Notes under the pieces: model-generated
Told to the model about the DNA's origin: nothing
Databases searched by the model: none
Seen by the model: only the letters and a program-made list of their open reading frames with translations
Translations under genes and position numbers: made by a program
Shown: in pieces, positions 11,317-22,474 of the stretch
Layout: every line of letters begins with the position of its first letter
How positions within the stretch are numbered: position 1 is the first letter of the stretch
Source: Neurospora crassa OR74A
Taxonomy: Eukaryota > Ascomycota > Sordariomycetes > Sordariales > Sordariaceae
DNA length: 64,000 nt
Assembly (NCBI RefSeq): GCF_000182925.2
Contig: NC_026506.1
Location: forward strand, 2,108,001-2,172,000
Reading direction: 5' to 3'

Positions 11317-12274
11317 CTTGACGGTGTTGTGGGATTTCTTTTTGGACAGGTGGTTGATAGCATCAGCACGGTCTCTGATAACCGATTGACAGGCCAGGAG
11401 ATGACCCAATTCGGGCCATTGCGCGCTTCGTGACTTACCCTGTGAATCGGATGAGTGGGAGGACCGAGATGACGCTGGAAGCAATGATCGTGGAGGAAAG
11501 GTTAACGCCGGCGACGAGGTGCAAAGAACAGAGAAAGGGGGAAGAGGAAAAAGTCGAGATAAAAAATGGTTTCACGGGGGACTGACTGGATCGACTGGAG
11601 GGGACCTGGGGGCATAAGCAGCAAGACCTCCACTGCCCTGGCTCCTGGGTACTGAGACGGAGATAGAGGTAGCTTGACAAGCCTAAAATCGAAACAACGC
11701 AGCCTTCTGAGGTAGCTAGACCGAATCAGAAACAGGCAAAATACGCAGAGGCGTGTGATTGGCGCAAACGGGTGCGCTCAACAAGAAGACTCCGAGTCAA
11801 AATTGTGGCCACTGCGTCAACCCCGACCGGGAACATCCCACGGCACCCACGGGTTTGCGACTCGGTTCCATCGCCCTGTTGCGTCGCGAGCACCTCCCAC
11901 CTTTTTCAGGTTGTTGTTTTTCCAGCTCCCGGAGCACTCATTCATATGTGTGGCAAGTGTGTAGCACTCGAGACACCCGTCCCCTTCTTCGTTATCTAGT
12001 GCTGGGTGAGGGGAAATCACCAAGACAAGTTTCCGTTCTTAGAGCAATGTTGCGGGACCCATTCAACCAATTCCCCACAGCTGTAACATCGGGCAGCGAT
12101 CACGGACACACCCGAACAGCCGCTGACACGGCAAACATGAGTGAGCTGTGCTCTTCCTTCTTTGGTTCTTCTGTACTGACTTGAATTTGGTTTGGCCACT
12201 GCCAGCAGTGCTCGCCCTCTCTCCTTCGTACTACCTAGGCTTATATTACTCAGGTCCATCCGTCCATACACCCA
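11317..12274. other. Intergenic region between cytochrome b5 and capping protein alpha
   Basis: About 960 bases. On the minus strand it carries the cytochrome b5 leader, with a possible 5' UTR intron donor at 11438, and the 3' end of the capping protein gene. No further gene is seen; the short open frames have no supporting features. Confidence 0.45.
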
Positions 12275-13429
12275 TTACCGCCTAGAGCTTCCACCACCGA
12301 TATCCTGTCCCAGGCGATAGCTGGCGACCTTGTCCCACTCGATTTTCTGTCTCGTCACCGGCAGCTGTCTTCTCAAGCCCTTGAAAGCGCCCTCGCTGAG
12401 GCTTGTGAAGCTCTTGTTCAATTCCTCCTGGTACTTCTTCTCGTTCACCGAGATCTCCTTGGCAATGCCGCTGCCGGTGCCCGACGACACGGTCGCGGTG
12501 ACTGTCTTGTTAGTCAACAAACGCACGTTTCCGTCCTCATAGTAGTGCACGTCGACCTTGATGGAGCCCTCAATGGAGTTGTTGGATGGGTCGTAGATGT
12601 ATAGCGAGCGCCAACGTCCGTTCCTGTTACCTCGTGTTAACGCAAAAGGCGGGTAATATGCGACAAGGCGATCGACTCCGTTCTAAAGCGACATACCAGA
12701 AGTTGTTCGGGCTGTACTTGTTCGCGACAATGACAACCGCGACTTTGGTGTCATTCTCTATCGGGTACGCGCCATAGGCGGCGTTAGGAAAGTGCTCCTT
12801 GACGTAGGCTGAAAGCCCCTTGACCGTGGATTTTCTGCAATTGGTATCAGCCCTGCCCTTCGCTCCTCAAATGTTGCAGGGGTTCTTGTTTTCCTTACAC
12901 CAGGTCGGTCTGTTCGCCTTCTAGGACGTGACTCTGAACATCGCTGGCTTTCTGCAGTCGCTTGGGTTATTGACTTGTTCCACGTGTCGCTGTTTTCCAT
13001 TGGCTGCTCAGTGGGCTGGCTAACCTGAGTAATGTGGTCGTAGGCGAAGCTCGAGGAGCTCTCGACGTCGTAGTAACGACCATCCTCCAGAGAACTATGG
13101 GAGCTAATGATAACAGGTTGGCTACCACCGGGGAGCTTCACCGTCGTGAACTGTTCCTCGTTGTACTTTTGGAACGCAGGTCCAAGCTCGTTCAGCAGAT
13201 TAGGGGTCGAGCTAGTAAGGGCCTTGATGTCTGAAAGCTCGGAATCGTTAGAAAGTAGGGTCGCGATCCAAGTTCGAAGGGGAATATCGTGCCTGCAACA
13301 ACATCGGCGAGCTGTACGTCAACATGTCAGCATACGCAATTCGGCTCGTTGGTGTCGGTGTAGGATGCGCACCTCGCCAGGGGGAGCTCCCTCAACGAAG
13401 GAGGACACAATCTCCTTGTGCGACGCCAT
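12275..13429 (-). CDS. cap1: F-actin-capping protein subunit alpha
   Basis: Six exons on the minus strand, 13429-13373, 13311-13293, 13230-13025, 12951-12899, 12834-12697 and 12623-12275, give 273 residues. Conserved blocks include the start ASHKEIVSSFVEGAPPGE, then ELGPAFQKYNEEQFTTVKLPG, SAYVKEHFPN, PNNFWNGRWRSLYIY, VHYYEDGNVRLL and the C-terminal actin-binding region LRRQLPVTRQKIEWDKV. The alpha subunit pairs with beta to cap actin barbed ends, and length and C-terminus are typical. Exon 2 is only 19 nt. The intron after it (13292-13231) has a GC donor (CAG/GCACGA) and a normal CTAAC branch and TTTCAG acceptor. No in-frame GT donor nearby gives the conserved LADVVADIKAL join. The other donors (GTGCGC, GTTAGC, GTAAGG, GTATGT) are GT. 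Confidence 0.95.
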
Positions 13430-14026
13430 GGTTCCGTGCTCTAATGGTAATTAAAAAAAAATAGACAGGATTAAAAAGGTTTCTCGGCGTTGTTTACTTG
13501 TGGGTTGGTTGATTCGTTGTATATTAGTTGGTGAAGCTGGTATCGATCAACGGTACCACGCTGCTAGAGATGATGGAGCTGCGCCTTGGGCATGTCCGCC
13601 GCCGTCAGTGGGACGGGAGCATGGAATGGCACCAAACCACTGCGGGGCCGCCTGAAGTGGGATGTGGATACTGTGAGGCCGACAGCTGTCAAGGGGCTTC
13701 ACAGCTGGCGAGCTGCATTATCGTTGCAAGTAATATCCTGAATCCGGCTTACTGCTTAAGTTTGCGACGTCTGTAAACAAAGAACACTGCTACGATGAAA
13801 AACAATTGAGTTACAAGATCACGAGTTCGGAAAATGGCAAAGCCCTGGCATACATGGCAGGGTTTGGGGTTGTTGAGGGCAGTCGGTTGAGTTGCCTTTA
13901 GCAGGCATGGTTATAAGATCAAGTATTTGTCGGGATTTACAAGACGGCACCCGCCTGAACCGAACTCGCCTATTATAAACGCCCCGCTACGACTTGTCCA
14001 TTTTCTTCCTTTTTTCCCGCTCATCA
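13430..14026. other. Intergenic region upstream of capping protein alpha
   Basis: About 600 bases between two minus-strand genes, containing the capping protein promoter and the 3' end of the dehydrogenase gene. No gene is seen. Confidence 0.45.
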
Positions 14027-15340
14027 TCAAAAGTTCAACACCTTCTTGATGTTGGCATATATCCCTAATGTCATGTCAGCTTATTTCGCTCTTACCAAAC
14101 TCGTACAAGGATGCAGTTACTCACTCGCAACATCCGGAATGTTAAGTGCCTCGAACATGAGAGGCGTGTGAATGCTCCATCCAGCAACTCGAGCCACGGG
14201 AGCTTCGAGTCTAACAAAGGTTTCCGAGTCCTCTTGGATGGCAGCGGCCACCTCGGCACCAATGCCGGCATTGACCATAGATTCATGAACCACGATGCAG
14301 CGCCCCGTCTTCCTGACACTCTGGAACACGGTCTCCTTGTCCCATGGATAGACCGTTCGGAGGTCAATCAATTCCACTGAGACACCAAAGTCCTTCTCGG
14401 CCTTTTGCAACGCATCCATGCATTTGTATAGGGGTTGACCGTATGAGATGATGGTCACATCCTTTCCTTCCTTCAGCACTTCAGCCTTGGATAATGGCAG
14501 CGTATAGGACCCGGTGGGCACCTGCTCAACGGCAGCACGGTAGAGGATCTTGGGTTCCATGAAGACACATGGGTCATTGCTGCGAATGGCGGATAACAGC
14601 AAGCCCTTGGCCTGGATGGGTGATCTGGGCATGATCACTCGCAATCCTGGAATATGTGTGAACAAGCTCTCCGGCGACTGTGTGTGGTAGAGACCACCAT
14701 GACCAACACCTCCGCAGGGCATGCGTACCGTTAACCCCCCGGCACTCCGCCCGCAAGAACCATCCCTGTATCTGAACTTGGCAGCCTCGTTCACCAGCTG
14801 GTCGAAAGCCGGGTATACGTAGTCGGCAAACTGGATCTCGGCAACAGGGCGCATTCCCTCGGCAGCAACGCCAATGGCAAAGCCCATAATACCCTGCTCG
14901 CACAACGGAGTGTTGAAGACGCGGTCGGCGCCATATGTGTCGGCAAGCTTTCCCGTACAGCGGAAGACACCACCAAATGCGACGTCCTCGCCGAATATCA
15001 AGACCGATTCGTCTTGGGCGAGGGCGACAGATAGGGCATCGTTGACAGCTTGGAACATGTTCATGCGCTTTGTTGGGCCATTGCGGACTTCGGGAGACAG
15101 CTCAGGGTTGTTGAGCGCCGATTGGGATGTCTGCGCAAGCAATGGAGTTGTCGAATAGTCGGTAGGAAGATTGAGCTTCGCATGAGGCGGGTGTGTCGAG
15201 TACGCTCGTTGCGACGGGAGAGACGGCGCCAGAGTAGCAGCAACGGGGACAGATCGTAGACCGGCCGAAGGACGTTTAGTCAGGCCCTTGGAAAGCGAAC
15301 GAAGGCATTGCGCCTTGGGCCGGATAGTTGAGCCTCTCAT
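14027..15340 (-). CDS. 2-oxoisovalerate dehydrogenase E1 component, beta subunit (mitochondrial)
   Basis: Two exons on the minus strand, 15340-14125 and 14064-14027, give 417 residues. The first ATG is at 15340; codons further upstream are TTG. The donor GTGAGT and acceptor CATTAG join PDVA to RIYANIKKVLNF, the expected family C-terminus; without splicing the frame ends at PDVASE. The basic N-terminus (MRGSTIRPKAQCLRSLSKG) looks like a mitochondrial presequence. The transketolase-like core is complete: MNMFQAVNDALSVALAQDE, GEDVAFGGVFRCT, FNTPLCEQGI, EIQFADYVYPAFDQ, GHGGLYHTQSPE and a C-terminal transketolase domain with GRCIVVHES. The GGVFRCT and GLYHTQSPE blocks favour the branched-chain enzyme over pyruvate dehydrogenase beta. 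With E1-alpha it decarboxylates the oxoacids of Val, Leu and Ile. It is a single gene here, with no partner subunits nearby. Confidence 0.93.
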
Positions 15341-16381
15341 TGTGAACCACAACAAACCGAATTCTGGATGGCAATAATGATAGATGATGAGACGACAATC
15401 AGGTCAAGACACACCACAACGATTAGAAGAGAAGAAGAGGAGATGGCAGAATTCTCCTCCCGACGGGATACAATTCCCAAAGAAGCGGCATTGTATCAAA
15501 ACGGGATTACGGTCGGTCGGCTTGCAACGGCTTTGTTAGAGTTATGTCAACAAATGACGAGAAGTGCAGCGCGGGGCCCCATGCCTTCCTTTTTAGCGGT
15601 GCGGGCCACCCGCTGGAGCACAGGGGAAAGACAGGATCCATCTCGGCATCCATCTTCCCCGCCCTTTTGGAGTTCCTCAGTTCAAGTGTAGCGGTCCGTG
15701 CGTCGCTCCGATAGTGCAATACCAGACAGTGCATGCGGAACTGGTTCATCCCAAGTGAGAAAGATGGGAGAAAAGCTGTAGGTATGGCCATGCTGTGTCT
15801 GAAAAATATGATGAAAGTTCCTTCAGACATGCTTCTCAACTGCTTGGCTTTCTATTCCACTCCCCCTGGTGGCCTTTGGATCTCTGATTTGTGACTGAAC
15901 CATGATAAAGGTTAGCGAATTAGATGGGGGATAAGGTTGACTACCCCTAGGTACCTTACCTCTAGGTATCGTCCAGGGCAGCTCTTCCCAGTACGAGCCA
16001 AGCCAAGCTAGACCAAGCTGAAACCAAGGCTGGGCGCAATGGATGCGACTTGCTAAACGCCCTCACTGCAACTGGTGAAGCCTGAACTGAAGCCTGAAGC
16101 CTGGACTGCCCACTGAAGCCTTGCATCATCACAGCCAGAACCACCTCAGCTCGGGACACACCTGCCGGTGAAGCTGGTTGGCAGGGAACAGGTCAGGAAA
16201 TAGATAGCGTGGCAGGGGTCGTCGTCACCACTCCACCCAGCGGGCAACGAACCCAGGGACTAACAATTTCTCCTCCTGAACCCCCGATCTGGGTTGCTTC
16301 TTCGGTTTTCCCAATCATGACTTTTCCACTCTTTTCAGCATACAGCAGCAGTCGGTTTCAGGAGGTGGTCGCACAGCCATA
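15341..16381. other. Divergent promoter region, 1.0 kb
   Basis: This region lies between the dehydrogenase (minus) and the membrane glucanase (plus). It has a GGTACC-containing inverted patch at about 15943-15970 (CTAGGTACC and TCTAGGTATC), and direct repeats of GAAGCCTG at about 16077-16105. No gene is recognised. Confidence 0.45.
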
Positions 16382-19222
16382 ATGCCACCCCCAAGGGATT
16401 CGTCCCCGGAACGGGACTACAGGCCCAGGAGACAGTCGGCACAGAGACGCAGCCGCAACTCTTCAGCGGTCAGGAATAGTGATGATAACGGTGAGCGTGG
16501 TGAGCGTGCCGGTCGGGAGCCAAGGCGCAGAAGCAGGAGACCCGAACCCGGCACCAGCGTACCGCCAATCACCAGAGGAGAACCCAGAGGAGAATCGTCA
16601 AACGGCAGTTCAGCAACCCTTTCAGCAGCAGCTCTGGCCCAGCTCAACAAGCAGAATGCAAAGCGGAAAGCCAGCCCAAAGAAAGAGGTCAAACGAGCTC
16701 TGGAGCGAAGCTATGACGCTCAGAGCGAGAGGGATGTAGCATGGGAACGGGAGCAGGAAAGGGAAAGGGAACGCATGCGCGAGGCCCGGAGAGAGTCAAG
16801 GATGCGACGCGAGAAGGAGCGGGAGAGAGAGCAGCAGGAAAAGGAGCGTGAACGGGAGAGGGAACGAGTCCGGGAAAGGGAAAGGGAACGGGAAAGGGAT
16901 CGCGAAAGGGAAAGACAGAGAGGAAGGGCCAAGCCACCAAGGGTGGCAACGGTGGAAAGCGAGGACGAGTACCGATACGCTCCCTCAAGGAAACCAAGGG
17001 ATTCCAGAGATGCGGCCAGGGATGACAGAACACGACCTAAGCCCAGAATAATGCCACCCGATAGCGACGACGAGTACCAGTATCTTACGGCCAAGAAGAG
17101 AGAAGAAAGGGCCAGGAAAAGGGCCCCGGCAATGGAGAGTGACGACGAGTACCAACGACTTACCCCGCATAGGAGAACAGACAGTGACGACAAGGGTTAC
17201 CGAGTTGTGGATGCCCGGCCTGACAAACCCAAAAGTTATGAACGGTTACGGCCAGATAACAGAGCAGGAGAGGACAGGAGCCGGCTCAGGGTTGCAAGCG
17301 GTCCTATGCTTGAGCAGGGGATAAGGGCACGGAACGTCAGCGGTGGCATGCTAGAGAAAGGCGGCTTCATGGCGAGATTTCAGAATCTCCGTGGTGGCCA
17401 TGGCGGGCCAAGTATGTCGTCCAGCAGTGGTTATGAATCCGTGGACAAGATGAGCGATGATATAGGGTCCTCACCACCCAAGAGGAAACGGAAGAAGCTG
17501 TGGATTGCGGTTGGTATCGGTGTGGTTATCGTCATCATTATCATCATTATCGCCGTGACTGTCAGCAAAAAGAAGTCCGACGACGGCGACGGCAAGGGTA
17601 GCAACGACACGCCTTCACAGGGCTTGGGCGATATTTCACCCGACGACATCCCCGCCGACGCACCAGCCTGGCTAAATCCCTTCAAGTGGGCCGACACGAC
17701 CGACTTCAACCTCACCTACACGGCCCAGACAGTCGGCGACCTACCTGTCATGGGTCTTTTCTCCCAATGGGACGACTCCAAAGCTGCCAACGACCAGGTT
17801 CCAGCTCTCAACAAGCCCTGGGGGGACTACTCCAAGCGACCCGCCCGAGGCGTCAACGTCGGCGGCTGGCTCAGTCTCGAGCCCTTCATCACCCCTTCCC
17901 TCTTCGCCTACGACCTGCGTTTGGGCATCGTTGACGAATACACGCTCTGCACTCACCTCGGCTCCCGGTGCGAGTCCGTATTCGAAAAACACTACGCCAC
18001 CTTCGTAACCGAGCAGACCTTTAAGGAGATCGCCGATGCCGGGCTCGATCACGTCCGCATACCTTTTTCCTACTGGGCCGTGCAGACCTATGACGGCGAC
18101 CCATACGTCTTCCGCACCTCGTGGCGCTACCTCCTGCGCGCCATCGAGTGGTGCCGCAAGTACGGCCTGCGCGTCAACCTGGACCTGCACGGCCTCCCGG
18201 GTTCCCAAAATGGGTGGAACCACTCCGGCCGCCAGGGCTACATCGGCTGGCTAAATGGAACAGACGGCGACCTCAACGCCAAGCGTTCCCTGGAAATCCA
18301 CGACCGACTTTCAAAGTTCTTTGCCCAGGACCGATACAAGAACATCATCTCCCACTATGGCCTGGCCAACGAGCCGAAAATGACTTTTTTGTCCGTCGAC
18401 GCCGTTCTCCAATGGATCGAAGACGCCTATGCGCTCGTACGCAAAAACGGCGTCAAAGACGCCATCGTCGTCTTTGGTGATGGCTTCCGCGGCCTCGCCA
18501 ACTGGCAGGGTGAATTGCAAGACCTGGGCGACGGCGCCGCACTCGACGTGCACCAGTACGTCATTTTCAACACCAACCAGATTGTGTACAAGCATCACGA
18601 CAAGATCAAGTACGCGTGCGAGGGGTGGACGGAGCAGACGGAGCTGTCGATGGATCGTTCCAGGGGTTACGGTCCGACGCTGGTGGCTGAGTGGTCCCAG
18701 GCTGATACGGATTGTGCAAAGTATTTGACGAACGTCGGTTGGGGGAATCGGTGGACGGGGACGCTGCTTACGGGAAGTGAGAGCAGCGATGTGTCGACGC
18801 CACGGTGTCCTTACACGGACAGCAGGTGTGATTGCATTGCTGCCAATGCGCCGCCGGATCAGTGGAGTGATGATTACAAGACCTTTTTGAAAATGTTTGC
18901 GGAGGCGCAGATGTATAGCTTTGAGAAAGGGTGGGGGTGGTTTTATTGGCTTTGGGATACTGAGGATGCGTAAGTTACCTTTTTTTTTTTTTTTTTTTTT
19001 TTTTTTCCTAGAATTCCTGTCTTCAACTCGTCCAACTCGCTAAACCCCATTCCTTCACCTAACCCTTGTAACTCTTTACTGATGAAGTGCCATAATAGGT
19101 ATCAATGGAGCTACAAAAAGGGTTTGGCGGCCGGTGTCTTGCCTGAGAAGGCGTACCAGAGAGATTTCAACTGCGACGTGTCCAAGATCCCGTCGTTCGA
19201 TAACCTCTCAGAGGCTTTTTGA
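16382..19222 (+). CDS. exgD: Membrane-anchored glucan 1,3-beta-glucosidase (GH5), exgD-like
   Basis: Two exons, 16382-18969 and 19099-19222, give 903 residues; donor GTAAGT, acceptor AATAG. This is a type II membrane protein. The cytosolic part is about 370 residues, rich in Arg, Glu and Asp, with a long ER-dipeptide coiled-coil-like stretch (residues about 115-180) and four repeats of the form [DE]-S-[DE]-D-x-Y/G near residues 192-285. One membrane segment follows basic KRKRKK: LWIAVGIGVVIVIIIIIIAV, starting at residue 373. The lumenal or extracellular GH5 domain (from about 480) holds RGVNVGGWLSLEPFITPS, VRIPFSYWAV, NLDLHGLPGSQNGWNHSG, the acid/base Glu in GLANEPKM (E664) and the nucleophile in LVAEWSQ (E770). 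The family removes glucose from beta-1,3-glucan in wall remodelling. The intron carries a 27-base T run. Confidence 0.95.
18980..19006. repeat. Poly(T) run inside the exgD-like intron
   Basis: Twenty-seven consecutive T residues start 10 bases after the 5' splice site of the 129-nt intron. A length-variable tract in this position could affect splicing. Confidence 0.9.
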
Positions 19223-19581
19223 ACAAATAGCGAAAGACGGAGACGAGGCCCGGTGTCTGATTGAGCGATACATAATGTTCTATATGTAATGGATAGTTTT
19301 TCTGATGTCAATCTAGAAGGGAGCATGGGGTACGGCGTTGTCTTGATCTGTTATACACTTGAAATTTTCATGAACACGACATCAGTGATATCCAATCTAC
19401 AAGCATCACTCGCTCACGAATAAGTACATGGCTTACGTAGAAAAGATCAGTCCCACTCCACCCAACCTTAATATGTCCAAAACTAACGCCTGGTAATGGA
19501 AAGATCCACCGATATGCAAACCGCTATGCAAAGCCCCACGAAAACCTTCGGATACTACTACGCTAAATCCAGGACATATTC
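19223..19581. other. Convergent 3' region
   Basis: About 360 bases between the stop codons of the glucanase and the unknown membrane protein. It should hold both 3' UTRs; nothing else is seen. Confidence 0.5.
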
Positions 19582-22474
19582 TCATGTAACAAACCACTCA
19601 CAGTTACACTGGCTTCCATACGAAACAGAGCCATCATTTGCGTATGACAATCCGCCGTCCCCCCCACCCCTCCGCAAAACCTCCGGGCTCCAAATCGGAC
19701 TATCATCCTCTTCATCGAAATCAAGGTCCCAGTCCGTGAACCGCTTGTCCGAGCGACGTGATGAGCGTGGTGAGCTAGTCTCTGTAGCCTCCGGTGGATA
19801 CATGGTGACGACAACCATATCTCCGTTTTCATCGCGAACAGGCTGAGCGGCTTGTCCATTGGGAAGTATTTCGAACTGTGTGCATTCCGGAATCGGCGCA
19901 TCAGAATAGCGGCGTTCCTCGAGTTTGATGACTCGAGGATAGCCTGGGGGCGGAGGAGCGAACCCATCGCCACGGGGTCCAGTGCCCAGCAGGCCTGACG
20001 CGAAGGAAGGCGCAGGCCCGGAGGTTGATGATGGTGTGTCACTCGAAAAGGACTCTTGGCCGTGATGGTCGGCCTCAAATTGACGGTGTCTATGGGGATG
20101 ATAGTCCACATCGCCGTCCCGAAGGTGTTGTCCAAGTGACTTTGTTATGTAGTGGTTGTAGCCGTCCGGTGGCCAAGTCGACGATGGAAACGGGCTTGCT
20201 GTCGGTGATACCACGTGGTCGGTCTCTGTTTTCGTGACCACTACTGTCATTGTCGTGGAGTCCGTCGAAGCTGGGACAGAGGAGGTTGCCGAGGGCGGCG
20301 GAAGGCTTTGAGTGTTGACCGACCAGCTCGAGTTCTGTTGAGCAAAAATAAAGAGCTCGAACGTCGTCTGGGGCCAGTTGCAGATCCAAGGCTTGTCTCC
20401 TGGTTGCGCTTCGTTGCCTTTGCTTTTATTGTAATCCTTGCTACCCCATCCACGGCGCATCTTCGCTGTACCTGTAGTGGTAATGTTGAGTGAATCGTGG
20501 GGAAGAATGACGGTCTTCATGTAAGGGACGGCCTGGAACCAAGCAGGGCCCCGATTAACTTCAGACGTATCATTTACCAGCACCAGTGCCCGAGGATTCA
20601 CGAGCAACGCTGGCTGCTCGCCGTATGAGTAGACGTTGTTGAACATGGTGAGAGAGTGGTTACAATTGATCGTGAATGTATAACCGTTTTGGGCGGAATG
20701 TTCAAGCGACAAGTACATGCCCGAGGGGACGAAATGGCAGTCCCAACTTTTCGACTGTGTAGGATCCTTGAAGCAGTTACTAGAGGCTTTGTCGAGCATC
20801 ATAGGTATACCCCAGGTTCCTGTTGGAAGCGGAGCAAGATCTGTTGGAGTTGGTATGGGGACCACGTTGCTGGGAAAGGTTGTCCCCGATGAGGGTTTTC
20901 TATTTTTATTTTAGTATTGTAATTAGTATGATGTCGGATTATCAGGGTCGTGGCTTATCAACTTACGGATGGCTCTCCTTGGGTGGTGGTTTTCCATGAT
21001 TGCTCAGCAAAACTCCGGCAACCGTGCCGGCAACGATCCCCACAATCACCAGAAGGCATAACGAGAGAACCAAAGCCCAATTAGGAACCACCCCAAAACA
21101 CCACTGCTTTCTCATCCAACGCTTGAAAGGTGTTTCTTTTTCTGACAACACAGCCTTTTCCCTTTCGATCTGGTCGTTACTGTGGGTTGAATTGAAGCTT
21201 CGCGTTGAAACACGGGGGCGAGGAGCTCGCAGATCATCCAGTGAGTCAAATTCCGGATTTCTGGTTGCAAGACCTAAACCTCCAGCGCCAGTAAGAACCT
21301 CTGCTTGCCCCGATTGCGCTGCCGGCCCTGTCTCCTCCGTCTGACCTGTCTGTGCTGTTGCTGCCGTCTGCGTTGTCGGTGATGCCTGCGTGATGGGTAG
21401 TGTCTGGGTTGACGGAAGTGGTGCCTGTGTTGGCTGCGCTGTCGGTATTGTTCGACCCTCCGACACTTCCTCAACGGGGTCAGGACCCAATGCAGGGGAA
21501 GACGCGGGGGCAGAAGCAGGAGCTGAAGAAGAAGCGACAGCAGTAAAGGCAATGGGCGGACCGGTACTGGGAGCGCTGTCAGCGACCGGCGCAGGGGAAG
21601 GGCCGACAGAGTTCGAGCTGCTTCCTCCTAGGCCTGTATTATCTCGCTCGGTGTAGGGTGGCAGCGGCTCGTGATGCCCGTACGGGCCATAGTAGTCGAC
21701 TACTGGGACTTCGCCTTGCTGAGTCACGACTCGCCCGTATTGGGGGGCGTTATGCACATCTTGGGGATAGATGTGATAAGGAGAAGGATCGGATGGTCCG
21801 TGATAGGGATAAGTCCTTGGTAAAGGATCAGAAGAGAGACCCAGTGGTGGCCCGAAGGGTAAGTTGCGGGTATATTGTTCGTAGACGTGAGAGGGACCTG
21901 ACGGCTGTATTGGGCCATGAACACTGGCGGAATGAGCGGCATCGATGCCCATATGTTGGGATGATAAGTTTGGGCTCGTTGCGCCATCGTGTCTCAAGGC
22001 CAGGGGATCTGCTGCTGAGCTTGCTGGTTTTGTTGGGCTTGGTGGACGAAAAGGGGCCTGTGGTAGTTCCGGAGAGAATGTGGTCAACGCTGATAGAGGA
22101 CTTGTCGCTGCCATACCGGCGTTCGCCTCAGATGAACTTTCTGAAGCTGGCCGCAATTCTGCCTGCGAAAAGGGCTGCCCTGGTAGTATCGGTGTAGATG
22201 TTGGCGACGTTGTCGTTATCCTTGCCCTACTCTGACGACCTCCTTGGCCCACGCCCTCGTCTCCCAATTCCTGCCCCAGTGCCACCACCGCTGGGCTGGG
22301 GTCATGCGGTAAACTGCGTCGCATGTCATGATCTGCCACCGAAGCCAGAGCCGGGTCCTCTGGATGTGGAAATTCGTCCATTCGTTCAGTCCGTAGAGTC
22401 AGCGAATGCCTCACTGACGTCCTCCGTGATCGCCTCCTCTCTGGCAGACCAAGCTTGCTGTCGCTGGGATCCAT
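19582..22474 (-). CDS. Single-pass membrane protein of unknown function with a cysteine-containing outer domain
   Basis: Two exons on the minus strand, 22474-20967 and 20899-19582, give 941 residues; the 67-nt intron has donor GTAAGT and acceptor AATAG. Residues 1-465 are disordered and rich in Pro, Ser and Thr, with Q/T repeats (PTQAPLPSTQTLPITQ). A basic and aromatic stretch, KRWMRKQWCFG, precedes one membrane helix at about 466-490 (WALVLSLCLLVIVGIVAGTV). Beyond it, about 190 residues form a probable folded domain with spaced cysteines (SSNCFKD, SWDCHFVPSG, FTINCNHS, WICNWPQ) and N-glycosylation sequons (NDTS, NITTT). A Ser/Thr- and Pro-rich tail ends in CNCEWFVT. By the positive-inside pattern, the cysteine domain lies outside. 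I recall related fungal proteins described under uncharacterised DUF or glycoprotease labels, but no protease motif is visible here. Confidence 0.8.
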
